Assembly: GCA_039933315.1 (NCBI GenBank)
Contig: JBDTOI010000057.1
Location: 1 to 22,480, forward strand
Origin: DASXRU01 sp039933315
Lineage (GTDB): Bacteria > Acidobacteriota > Blastocatellia > Pyrinomonadales > Pyrinomonadaceae
DNA: 22,480 nt
Direction: 5' to 3'
Shown here: piece by piece, positions 13,302 to 19,850 of the stretch
How the letters are laid out: each line of letters opens with the position of its first letter
Numbering within the stretch: position 1 is the first letter of the stretch
Translations under genes and position numbers: made by a program
Notes under the pieces: model-generated
What the model saw: only the letters and a program-made list of their open reading frames with translations
Told to the model about the DNA's origin: nothing
Database searches by the model: none

Positions 13302-14285
13302 ATGCCATCGAAACGTTCGCGCCCCAGACCGTTGCCGAGCGCACTACTATTGCTGTTGTTGGCTGCTACCGCCGGTTTGGCCCAGACGGGTTGGACCGCG
13401 TCACGCATTGGTCAGGCGGGCAAAGATCTGAACACACTCTATTTCGAGGATTCAAAGCGCGGTTGGATTGGCGGCGACGATGGATTCCTGAGTGCCACCA
13501 CCGACGAAGGTCATTCCTGGGCCCAGCAATCCTTATCAACTTCGCAGGCAATTAACGATGTTTACTTTACCAGCAAGGACACAGGATTTGTCCTTGCCGG
13601 CAGCGAGATTTTTGGCACCACTGACTCAGGCCGCACCTGGAAATCATTGCAGCGCTTTTCAGCTTCTGACTTCAACAATGCGGAGCCGGAGCTTTACAGC
13701 ATACGTTTCGCCGGCAAGAAAAAAGGTTGGGTAGTGGGATCCGCCAGCCGGGACGGCCTGGTGGTGGACAGTATTGTCCTTTACACAAATGATGCCGGCG
13801 CTTCCTGGCAGCGCCGTCGCGTGCCCACTTCTGAAGAACTCATTCACCTGGACTTTATTGATGATAAACGGGGCTGGGCGGTGGGCGATAAGGGAACGAT
13901 TCTGCACACCGAGAATGGCGGGGAATCGTGGACCAGTCAAAGTTCAGGTGTGAAGACGACGCTCTATCACGTCGATTTTCGCAACGAGAAAATCGGCTGG
14001 GCGGTCGGCGAGCGGGGCACGATTCTCAGGACCAGCAATGGAGGCAATAACTGGTTTCCCACTGAATCCAACGTCCGCAGCAGATTGCTCAGCGTGCAAT
14101 TCGTCGGCGAAGACCAGGGATGGATTGTCGGCCGCGCGGGCGTCATTCTGCGTTCCGAAGATGGGGGCAGGACCTGGATCCGGCAAGCTACCCCGACCAC
14201 GCAACACCTTTACGCGCTCTTTGTCGGCAAGAAAGTGGGGTGGGCTGTCGGAGGTGACGGGATGGTACTGCGATACGAGCGCTGA
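13302..14285 (+). CDS. Secreted Ycf48-like beta-propeller protein
   Basis: The 327-residue product has a signal peptide (LPSALLLLLLAATAGLAQ, to about residue 27). About seven repeats of roughly 40 residues follow, built on GWAVGxxGTILxTxNGGxSW: GWIGGDDGF, GFVLAGSEIF, GWVVGSASRDG, GWAVGDKGTIL, GWAVGERGTIL, GWIVGRAGVIL, GWAVGGDGMVL. This is the Ycf48/BNR-like seven-bladed propeller fold. In cyanobacteria Ycf48 assists photosystem II assembly; in other bacteria such proteins are secreted and uncharacterised, so a photosynthetic role should not be assumed. GAGGA upstream of the ATG supports the start. It may be co-transcribed with the MFS gene. Confidence 0.88.
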   Translation: MPSKRSRPRPLPSALLLLLLAATAGLAQTGWTASRIGQAGKDLNTLYFEDSKRGWIGGDDGFLSATTDEGHSWAQQSLSTSQAINDVYFTSKDTGFVLAGSEIFGTTDSGRTWKSLQRFSASDFNNAEPELYSIRFAGKKKGWVVGSASRDGLVVDSIVLYTNDAGASWQRRRVPTSEELIHLDFIDDKRGWAVGDKGTILHTENGGESWTSQSSGVKTTLYHVDFRNEKIGWAVGERGTILRTSNGGNNWFPTESNVRSRLLSVQFVGEDQGWIVGRAGVILRSEDGGRTWIRQATPTTQHLYALFVGKKVGWAVGGDGMVLRYER

Positions 14286-14296
14286 TTTTCTGTAAC

Positions 14297-14321
14297 GCAA
14301 ACTAACGGTCTGCGTCTTGCG
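14297..14321. repeat. GCAAACTAAC repeat, copy 1
   Basis: A 25-base sequence beginning GCAAACTAACGGTCTGCGT recurs with three changes at 14478-14502. Its ends, CGCA and TGCG, are inverted, so it can form a weak hairpin. It lies 12 bases downstream of the propeller gene stop codon. Confidence 0.6.
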
Positions 14322-14372
14322 TTGAACGCGGTTTTGGACAAGAACTCTTATCCGTGTTCTTTGATTTAGTCT

Positions 14373-14442
14373 AGTGTGATTTCGTGGATCGGGTGGCGTC
14401 GAATCCAAGCACACGATCCACAAAATTACACGAAATCTCACG
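14373..14442. repeat. Inverted repeat with TTCGTG motifs
   Basis: A left arm, GTGTGATTTCGTGGATCG (14374-14391), faces a right arm around 14410-14442 that reads, on the other strand, GATTTCGTG, a ten-base insertion, then GATCGTGTG. The right arm carries several CACGAA units in a row (ACACGAAATCTCACGAAG). It is located between convergent genes, where it could help end transcripts. No T-run is seen. Confidence 0.5.
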
Positions 14443-14477
14443 AAGCAACACGAACCAATGCTGATTAGACGTCACGC

Positions 14478-14502
14478 GCAAACTAACAGTCTGCGTTATG
14501 CG
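14478..14502. repeat. GCAAACTAAC repeat, copy 2, overlapping a stop codon
   Basis: This is the second copy of the 25-base repeat at 14297-14321, in the same orientation. It runs into the 3' end of the M16 gene at 14496-15896 and supplies its stop codon and last two codons. The repeat thus probably altered or set the end of this gene. Confidence 0.6.
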
Positions 14503-15896
14503 GTCACAGTGTTTGGTTTGGGCTGGCCCTCGGTGTCGTAAACTTCAATCTCCGACGTGTACGGAGTTATTTGATCGACAACTGAGGCGGCGTCACCAAC
14601 CACGACGACGGCAGCTTTGTCCGGCGTGACGTACTTTTGGGCCACCCGGCGAATGTCCTCAACTGTAACGGCATTCACCCGGTCCCGATAGATGTGCAGG
14701 TGGTCGCGAGGCAGATCCATCATCTTGATCTGAACAAGTTGATCCACCAGGCCTTCCTGGGTTTCCAGGCGGAGAGGAAAGACCCCGGTTAGATATGACT
14801 TCGCATTCAGGATTTCTTTCTCCGACACATCCTCGTCTCTGATTCTTTCCAGCTCGTAGAAAAACTCCTTCAGGGAATCACCGGTCACCGCCGTACGCAC
14901 TTCGGCGGTGGCGCGAAATGATCCCAACACTCGCCGCGCATCGAGACTCGAATAGGCGCCATAGGTGTAGCCTTTGTCCTCGCGCAGGTTCATGAACAGC
15001 CGGGACGAAGCGTTGGATCCGAGAATCGTGTTGAGCACCAGCATGGAAAAGAAGTCCGGGTTGGTGCGATTGATCCCCAGGTTGGCTATCACAATGTTGG
15101 ATTGCGCTGAACCCGGACGGTCAACCACGTACGCGCTGCGGCGAGTGCGCACGGGTGCGGGCGGAAAGTTAACCGCCACCGGGGGGCGCTGTTGCCACTG
15201 GCCAAAAAGGCGATTAATCCGATCGATAACGGTATCGCGGACCACGTCGCCCACGACAATCATCACCGCCTGATTGGGAACAATACTCGCGCGATGGAAA
15301 TCCGCGAACGTACTTCGCGTCATCGCATCGAGTGATGCCGGGGTGGGGGAAACAGTGGCATACGGATGCTGGCCGTAGATGACGCCCGCAACTTTTTCGC
15401 CGGCAAGGAAATTAGCCTGCGCGCGTTGCTGAATCAGCATCTGCTTCCCATTCTCGCGCGTCAGCTCGATCTCGTTCTCCGGAAAAGACGGGTGCAGAGC
15501 GATATCGGCCAGCAACTCCAGGATTTGATCCTGGTACAGCGAAAGGGAGGAAGCGGCGATAGTGGTGTAATCGGAATTGGCTCCCGCCGACAAGACCGCT
15601 CCCAATCGCTCAACCTCTTCGGCAATCTGCAGGCTGGCGCGAGACTCTGTGCCCTCATTGAGCAGAGCAGTCATCATGTCCGTCAGCCCGGGCAAGTCTG
15701 AGGGGTCAGCCGAATCACCGGTACGAAACGCGAGGCGGAAGCTAACCAGCGGCAGGCGGTTGTCTTCAACGATTACGATCTGCAAGCCGTTATCGAGCTT
15801 GCTCTCGACGAATTCCGGAATATTTAACGGGCGAGGTGGCAGCGGCTGCGGCGCCGCCAGACGAAAGGCTTCCTCTTCGGTCATTATTTGACTCAT
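14496..15896 (-). CDS. M16 family protein, non-catalytic subunit
   Basis: The 466-residue protein has the M16 (pitrilysin/insulinase) double-domain fold, but the zinc site is lost. Where active enzymes have HxxEH, this one has LTDMMTALLNEGT (71-83), with Asp73, Thr76 and Ala77 in place of His, Glu and His. It keeps the Arg/Tyr motif in the second domain, SRLFMNLREDKGYTYGAYS with Arg305 and Tyr310/312, typical of the partner that holds the substrate. It therefore most likely forms a heterodimer with the catalytic protein encoded just upstream (gap 24 bases, same strand). No signal peptide is evident. Two in-frame ATGs (codons 1 and 5) are possible; neither has a clear Shine-Dalgarno. The 3' end overlaps a dispersed repeat. 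Confidence 0.92.
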   Translation of the reverse strand: MSQIMTEEEAFRLAAPQPLPPRPLNIPEFVESKLDNGLQIVIVEDNRLPLVSFRLAFRTGDSADPSDLPGLTDMMTALLNEGTESRASLQIAEEVERLGAVLSAGANSDYTTIAASSLSLYQDQILELLADIALHPSFPENEIELTRENGKQMLIQQRAQANFLAGEKVAGVIYGQHPYATVSPTPASLDAMTRSTFADFHRASIVPNQAVMIVVGDVVRDTVIDRINRLFGQWQQRPPVAVNFPPAPVRTRRSAYVVDRPGSAQSNIVIANLGINRTNPDFFSMLVLNTILGSNASSRLFMNLREDKGYTYGAYSSLDARRVLGSFRATAEVRTAVTGDSLKEFFYELERIRDEDVSEKEILNAKSYLTGVFPLRLETQEGLVDQLVQIKMMDLPRDHLHIYRDRVNAVTVEDIRRVAQKYVTPDKAAVVVVGDAASVVDQITPYTSEIEVYDTEGQPKPNTVTA

Positions 15897-15920
15897 AAAC
15901 TAAGTTAGTGGGCCCTGCTC

Positions 15921-17366
15921 TTACGAACCGTCACTCTGGGCTGGTAAAGGTGGTTCAAGTTTCGACGCTGCCGTCGCCGGTTGTTTTACGGAAAGCTCAG
16001 GTTCCGCCGGTGGAGGTTCCGGTATTTGCGGTGCGGGAGAACCCGGTTGCTCCGGTTCACCAGGCTCGAGCGTTGTGGCAGCAGCGGGAGCCTCATCCGG
16101 CGCCGGCACAATGTCCAGCAGTACCCGGTTGTCAGTATCGAGATACTTTGCTACGGCCTCCTTTATCTCAGCCCCGGTGACCTTCAAATAATTGTTAAGT
16201 TCGGTATTGAAAAGCTCAGGCTGATCGTCATACAGCGCAAACTCCGCGAGCTGCTGTGCGCGGTAGAGAGAAGACTGGCGATTGCGCACGCCGTCATTCA
16301 GGAGGTTGTTGTGCAGCTTCTCCATTTCATCTTCACCGGGACCCTCGGTGGCCAGCTTATGAAGCTCCTGCATTATCGTTTCGCGAATCGTCGCCAGTTC
16401 ATTCCCAGGTTTGGGAATCACTACGATGAAGAGTCCTGAGGGACCGCGGCGTTCGTCGATCCCGCCCTGAATCTGCACCACCGATTCCTCGCCCTTCACC
16501 AGTTTCTGATAGAGGCGCGAGCTTTCTCCTTCGAACAACAGATGGCTGGCCAGCATCAGAGCGTAGAACGGCGGGGTGCGGCGCGGTGGGACTTTCCAAC
16601 CAAGAGCAAATGCCGGCACCGGCGCCAGCTTGTCGTAAAAAACATCCTGGCGCTCAGCTACTTCCGGCGGCTCACTAACATCCACGGCGGGAGGTTTCGG
16701 CTGGTTGGGAATGGAGGCAAAATATCGTGACACCAGCGTGCGGGTTTGTTCCTGATCGAAATCACCGGCAATCGTCAAGACCGCATTGTTCGGGGCGTAG
16801 TAAACGCGGAAAAACTCTCTTACGTCTTCCACCGTCGCTGCATCCAGATCCTCCATCGATCCGATGGTTGAATGGGCATTGGCCGGGTTCTTGAAACTCA
16901 TTTCGAAGAGTCGCAGGAAACCGTTCACGTACGGCTGATTGTCATAGCGCAAACGTTTTTCTTCCTGTACTGCCTGGCGCTGATTATCGAGATTCTCCTG
17001 CGTTACCTTCAACGATCGCATGCGGTCGCTCTCCAGCCAGAGCGCCAGCGGCAGTTGATTGGCAGGAAGTGTTTGGTAGTAGTTCGTGCGCTCGCTGGAG
17101 GTAGTGCCGTTCATCGTCCCGCCGGCGTTCGATATGTATTGGAAGTGGGCCGCTTTGGGAACGTTCTCCGAGCCTTGAAACATCATGTGCTCGAATAAGT
17201 GGGCAAAGCCTGTACGTCCCGTTTTTTCGTTTCGGGAACCAACGTCGTAATAAACGGCGACTGAAACTACCGGCACGGCGTGATCTTCAGCCAGCACCAC
17301 TCGCAAGCCATTCGCGAGCGTAAACTGTTCAATAGAAATACCGGGAATCTCTAGTTTTTGCGACAA
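15921..17366 (-). CDS. M16 family zinc peptidase, catalytic subunit
   Basis: The 481-residue protein carries the inverted zinc motif HxxEH as HLFEH at 56-60, in GFAHLFEHMMFQGSENV. The downstream Glu ligand is in AVQEEKR (Glu135/136), at the spacing usual for the family. Both M16 domains are present, followed by a Pro/Glu/Ala-rich, probably disordered tail from about residue 420. The start is TTG, with TGAGGT 8 bases upstream; no ATG fits. It is the first gene of a pair with the non-catalytic M16 protein, matching the active/inactive pairing of mitochondrial processing peptidase and its bacterial relatives. No signal peptide is seen, so cytoplasmic action is possible, though many acidobacterial homologues are exported. 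The substrate is unknown. Confidence 0.93.
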   Translation of the reverse strand: MSQKLEIPGISIEQFTLANGLRVVLAEDHAVPVVSVAVYYDVGSRNEKTGRTGFAHLFEHMMFQGSENVPKAAHFQYISNAGGTMNGTTSSERTNYYQTLPANQLPLALWLESDRMRSLKVTQENLDNQRQAVQEEKRLRYDNQPYVNGFLRLFEMSFKNPANAHSTIGSMEDLDAATVEDVREFFRVYYAPNNAVLTIAGDFDQEQTRTLVSRYFASIPNQPKPPAVDVSEPPEVAERQDVFYDKLAPVPAFALGWKVPPRRTPPFYALMLASHLLFEGESSRLYQKLVKGEESVVQIQGGIDERRGPSGLFIVVIPKPGNELATIRETIMQELHKLATEGPGEDEMEKLHNNLLNDGVRNRQSSLYRAQQLAEFALYDDQPELFNTELNNYLKVTGAEIKEAVAKYLDTDNRVLLDIVPAPDEAPAAATTLEPGEPEQPGSPAPQIPEPPPAEPELSVKQPATAASKLEPPLPAQSDGS

Positions 17367-17490
17367 GGGTACCGACCTCAGGAATTTGTTTCTGCGCTAC
17401 TGTGCTATCAGAACAGATACCGGCTTTTAAGACTAGCCTGGTCCAACGCTTTTTTCCGTTAGCGGAATGGTCCTTATCCGCACAAAGACG

Positions 17491-17537
17491 CTCCATTGTG
17501 GGAGACGCTCTCCGGGAAAGCGCCATCCTCAATGGAG
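17491..17537. repeat. Imperfect inverted repeat upstream of the M16 operon
   Basis: Two 19-base arms (17491-17509 and 17519-17537), beginning CTCCATTG and ending CAATGGAG, match at 15 of 19 positions. The element sits between the ribbon-helix-helix gene and the M16 pair. There is no T-run, so it is not an obvious terminator. It could be a decayed mobile repeat or a protein-binding site. Confidence 0.45.
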
Positions 17538-17601
17538 CAAAGCGAGGACATCAGGATTTAGAACAGCCCCGACCCAGTCGTCCGCATAAACGGGCGCAGT
17601 C

Positions 17602-18030
17602 TTAGTTGGGCTGTTCGATGATCATGTCACGCAACTCGGCCCGCAGTCTCTCTATTTCCCCGAGCTTCTGCTGAACGCGTTCAAACAGAGCTGATTGCGT
17701 CTTGACCCCTTCATCAATCAGGAAGGCAGCCGCCTCAGCCCGGCTGCGAAACACGCCGGCCTGGACTAGTTGATCGAGCTTTTCCTGCGCGTCGGAGGAA
17801 ACTTTGACTGCGACCACATAATCATCCTTGGCTGACATGGCGCGTTCAATGGTCCGGCTGATGTCCCGGCCAATAGCCGTCAGTGACTCGGGAATGCGCG
17901 ATGCCATCTCCCGCACCGACGACGCGGTCCGCGCCCGGTCGGAAGGTCCGTTCTCATCTTCATGCAGGATTAGGTCGTCCGTCACACTGGACGGTGGGGG
18001 CTCATGATACGAATCATATGGACTACTCAT
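17602..18030 (-). CDS. Ribbon-helix-helix-like DNA-binding protein with coiled-coil tail
   Basis: The 142-residue protein has an acidic, probably disordered N-terminus (1-40) and a helical linker (40-66). A segment at about 71-108 (YVVAVKVSSDAQEKLDQLV, then AGVFRSRAEAAAFLIDEGV) has the strand-helix-helix pattern of MetJ/Arc/CopG-type DNA-binding domains. A heptad-patterned helix at 112-140 follows. A role as transcription regulator or DNA-organising protein is inferred from the pattern alone; no antitoxin/toxin partner lies next to it. AAGGAG about 9 bases before the ATG supports the start. It is read in the same direction as the M16 pair but separated from it by 235 bases. Confidence 0.7.
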   Translation of the reverse strand: MSSPYDSYHEPPPSSVTDDLILHEDENGPSDRARTASSVREMASRIPESLTAIGRDISRTIERAMSAKDDYVVAVKVSSDAQEKLDQLVQAGVFRSRAEAAAFLIDEGVKTQSALFERVQQKLGEIERLRAELRDMIIEQPN

Positions 18031-18171
18031 AAAAGTTCACTCCTTTAAGTGCGTCGTTCTATTTGCTGTACGCCGTTACTCAACTTTAAGTTCATTCTAC
18101 GGATGGTTTGAAATCAGCGTCAAGCGGGCAGGATGGTGGTTTTGCGCGTGGTTGACTCCTTCATACTTCGT

Positions 18172-18201
18172 TTGCTGTTTCAACCATGGCCCTTATATAA
18201 T
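18172..18201 (+). promoter_or_regulatory. Sigma70-type promoter of the FecR-domain gene
   Basis: TTGCTG (18172-18177) and a perfect TATAAT (18196-18201) are spaced by 18 bases. The start codon follows at 18249, after a leader of about 40 bases that holds AAAGGAAA as ribosome-binding site. This is one of the best promoter matches in the window. Confidence 0.6.
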
Positions 18202-18248
18202 GCGCGCAGTCTCCCGCGCACCCAGTTCTCAACCGAAAGGAAACGTCC

Positions 18249-19331
18249 ATGAGTCGATTCTCGAAAGCGGCAGCCTGTGCGCTCGTCCTCGCAAGTCTGT
18301 TTTGCGCAGCCGTAGTCACCCGCGCTCAGAACCGAGAGAAATTTGTCATTTCCGCCCAGGCCGGCGGGGTTAATTCAGTTATCGGGCGGGTTACGGTGCA
18401 GTCTGCTGACCGGTCGCAACCTGAGCTACTCACTGCTCAATCCGATCTCAAGTCGGGCGATATGGTGGACACCGGCACGACGGGCCGAGTGGAGGTCCTG
18501 CTTAATCCGGGCTCTTACCTGCGGGTCGCTGAAGGATCCCGGTTTGCCCTTACTGACAACGCACTGGAACATCTGAAGGTTAGCCTGCTTAAGGGGAGCG
18601 CGATCCTGGAGGCAACTGGGACCGACGGTGTAAATACCGAGATTGATATCAGCACGCCGCAACATCACCTGGCCATCGTCAAGCGAGGTATCTATCGCGT
18701 CAATGTTTTCGCCGACCGGACTGAATTGCTGGTCCTTAAAGGTAAAGCCATCGTCAATAACGATCTGCAGAACCCGGTGCGGGGCAATCAGAAGATTGTT
18801 TTGGGAGCCGGCCCGGCAGAGGTGACCAAGCTGAACAAGAAAGAAATGGACGGATTTGACTCCTGGAGCAAGGATCGGGCTGAGACCCTGGCCCGCGCCA
18901 ACCGGCGCCTGCCCGCGCGCGACCTGAATACCTTCCTGGCTTCGTACGATGACCGCTGGACCCGTGACCCGTTCGCCCGCCCCTCCGGCGTGTGGGTTTT
19001 CAACCGCGGCGCGGGTTGCTATACGTTTCTGCCGTTCTATTTTGGTTGGGGCTCTCCGTACGGAGGGTCTTACTCAAGCCTGCTATATGGCGGCTGTTAC
19101 CACTGTGGCGGTTACAGCGGGTATGACCGGCGTCCGGGAATCGTCACTAACAACCCTGGTGGGAGTGGCCCTGGAGGCAATGGCCCAGGGGTTGGGACAC
19201 CCGGCGGGTCCGGGCCTGGCTCAAACCCCGGGCGAGGAGGCGTAGAGCCTCGTCAGCCGATGACGCGCGACCCTGACATGGTCGGTCCGCGCGGCAAGAA
19301 CATCGAGCCAAGCGATCCCAACCGGCCATAG
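18249..19331 (+). CDS. Secreted FecR-domain protein with Gly/Pro-rich tail
   Basis: The 360-residue product has a signal peptide at about 1-27 (ACALVLASLFCAAVVTRAQ). A FecR-type beta-rich domain (PF04773, about 65-172) follows, with characteristic stretches: LKSGDMVDTGTTGRVEVLL, LRVAEGSRFAL, VSLLKGSAILEA and TELLVLKGKAIV. The C-terminal part has a Tyr/Gly/Cys-rich section (about 257-292; Cys257, Cys283, Cys286) and a low-complexity Gly/Pro/Asn tail (about 303-331). Classical FecR proteins pass a signal to an ECF sigma factor, but this one has no transmembrane anchor inside the chain, and no sigma factor or TonB receptor is next to it. It is more likely a structural or surface protein. It converges with the GntR gene, with 37 bases between the stops. 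Confidence 0.85.
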   Translation: MSRFSKAAACALVLASLFCAAVVTRAQNREKFVISAQAGGVNSVIGRVTVQSADRSQPELLTAQSDLKSGDMVDTGTTGRVEVLLNPGSYLRVAEGSRFALTDNALEHLKVSLLKGSAILEATGTDGVNTEIDISTPQHHLAIVKRGIYRVNVFADRTELLVLKGKAIVNNDLQNPVRGNQKIVLGAGPAEVTKLNKKEMDGFDSWSKDRAETLARANRRLPARDLNTFLASYDDRWTRDPFARPSGVWVFNRGAGCYTFLPFYFGWGSPYGGSYSSLLYGGCYHCGGYSGYDRRPGIVTNNPGGSGPGGNGPGVGTPGGSGPGSNPGRGGVEPRQPMTRDPDMVGPRGKNIEPSDPNRP

Positions 19332-19368
19332 GAACGTATCAGCAAGGTTCCATTTACCGGCGTAAGGC

Positions 19369-19749
19369 TTACCCGTGGTTCTTGTGTAACTGTCTGATTT
19401 CCTCATCAACTGCGGCCAGGATCTCGGCGCGTGATAGGCCGGAAAGAACCATGTGCGCAAGGGCAGATCGGAGCGGCTTGCGGATGTCGGAATCTTTCCT
19501 GGGAGCCCTACCTGCCGACGTGACCACCGCGCCGGCCCCATGCCTGACCAGGAGTAACCCTTCCTTTTGCAGTGCCCGGTAGGCTGCGGCAATAGTGTTG
19601 AGATTCACTCCCAAGTCGGCAGCCACCTGCCGCACGGGTGGTAAAGCGGCCCCATCCCGCAATTCCCGGCTCGCAATCAAGGCCTTTATTTCATCTGCCA
19701 CCTGCCGGTAAACCGGCCTCCCATCATCTTCATCAATGGTAATGTACAT
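19369..19749 (-). CDS. Short GntR-family transcriptional regulator (YtrA type)
   Basis: The 126-residue protein has a winged helix-turn-helix at about 11-76: PVYRQVADEIKALIASREL, then LPPVRQVAADLGVNLNTIAAAYRALQKEGLL, then VRHGAGAVV. A short helical tail replaces the usual effector domain, as in the YtrA subfamily. Such repressors often control ABC transporter genes, but none is nearby. A longer reading frame opens at 19803, but that ATG lies inside the -35 box. The ATG at 19749 has GGAG at good distance and starts the conserved MYITIDEDDGRPVY segment, so it is preferred. The gene follows the desaturase-like gene on the same strand but has its own promoter with an inverted repeat, which suggests autoregulation. 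Confidence 0.92.
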   Translation of the reverse strand: MYITIDEDDGRPVYRQVADEIKALIASRELRDGAALPPVRQVAADLGVNLNTIAAAYRALQKEGLLLVRHGAGAVVTSAGRAPRKDSDIRKPLRSALAHMVLSGLSRAEILAAVDEEIRQLHKNHG

Positions 19750-19762
19750 AACGTCTCCAGAA

Positions 19763-19803
19763 TGTCTAGGGACTCTATACACTAGACAATTGTCCGTGGT
19801 CAA
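19763..19803 (-). promoter_or_regulatory. Promoter and probable operator of the GntR gene
   Basis: On the minus strand TTGACC (19798-19803) and TATAGA (19774-19779) are spaced by 18 bases. A perfect 7-bp inverted repeat, TGTCTAG-N12-CTAGACA (19763-19769 with 19782-19788), spans the -10 box and the expected start of transcription. This is the place where a GntR-type dimer would block its own promoter. Which protein binds is inferred. Confidence 0.6.
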
Positions 19804-19850
19804 GCTTTCTCTTTTCGGAGGGATTTTCGGCGCAGACCGGGCGGGAACGT

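Noticed and set aside
13302..14285. Photosystem II assembly factor as a functional call
   Set aside because: Only the fold is shared; no photosynthesis gene is in the window.
17402..17605. Small plus-strand gene between the M16 pair and the ribbon-helix-helix gene
   Set aside because: The 67-codon frame has no Shine-Dalgarno or recognisable domain and overlaps an inverted repeat.
19750..19803. Upstream start of the GntR gene at 19803
   Set aside because: This ATG lies in the -35 box of a good promoter; the conserved domain and a GGAG site support 19749.
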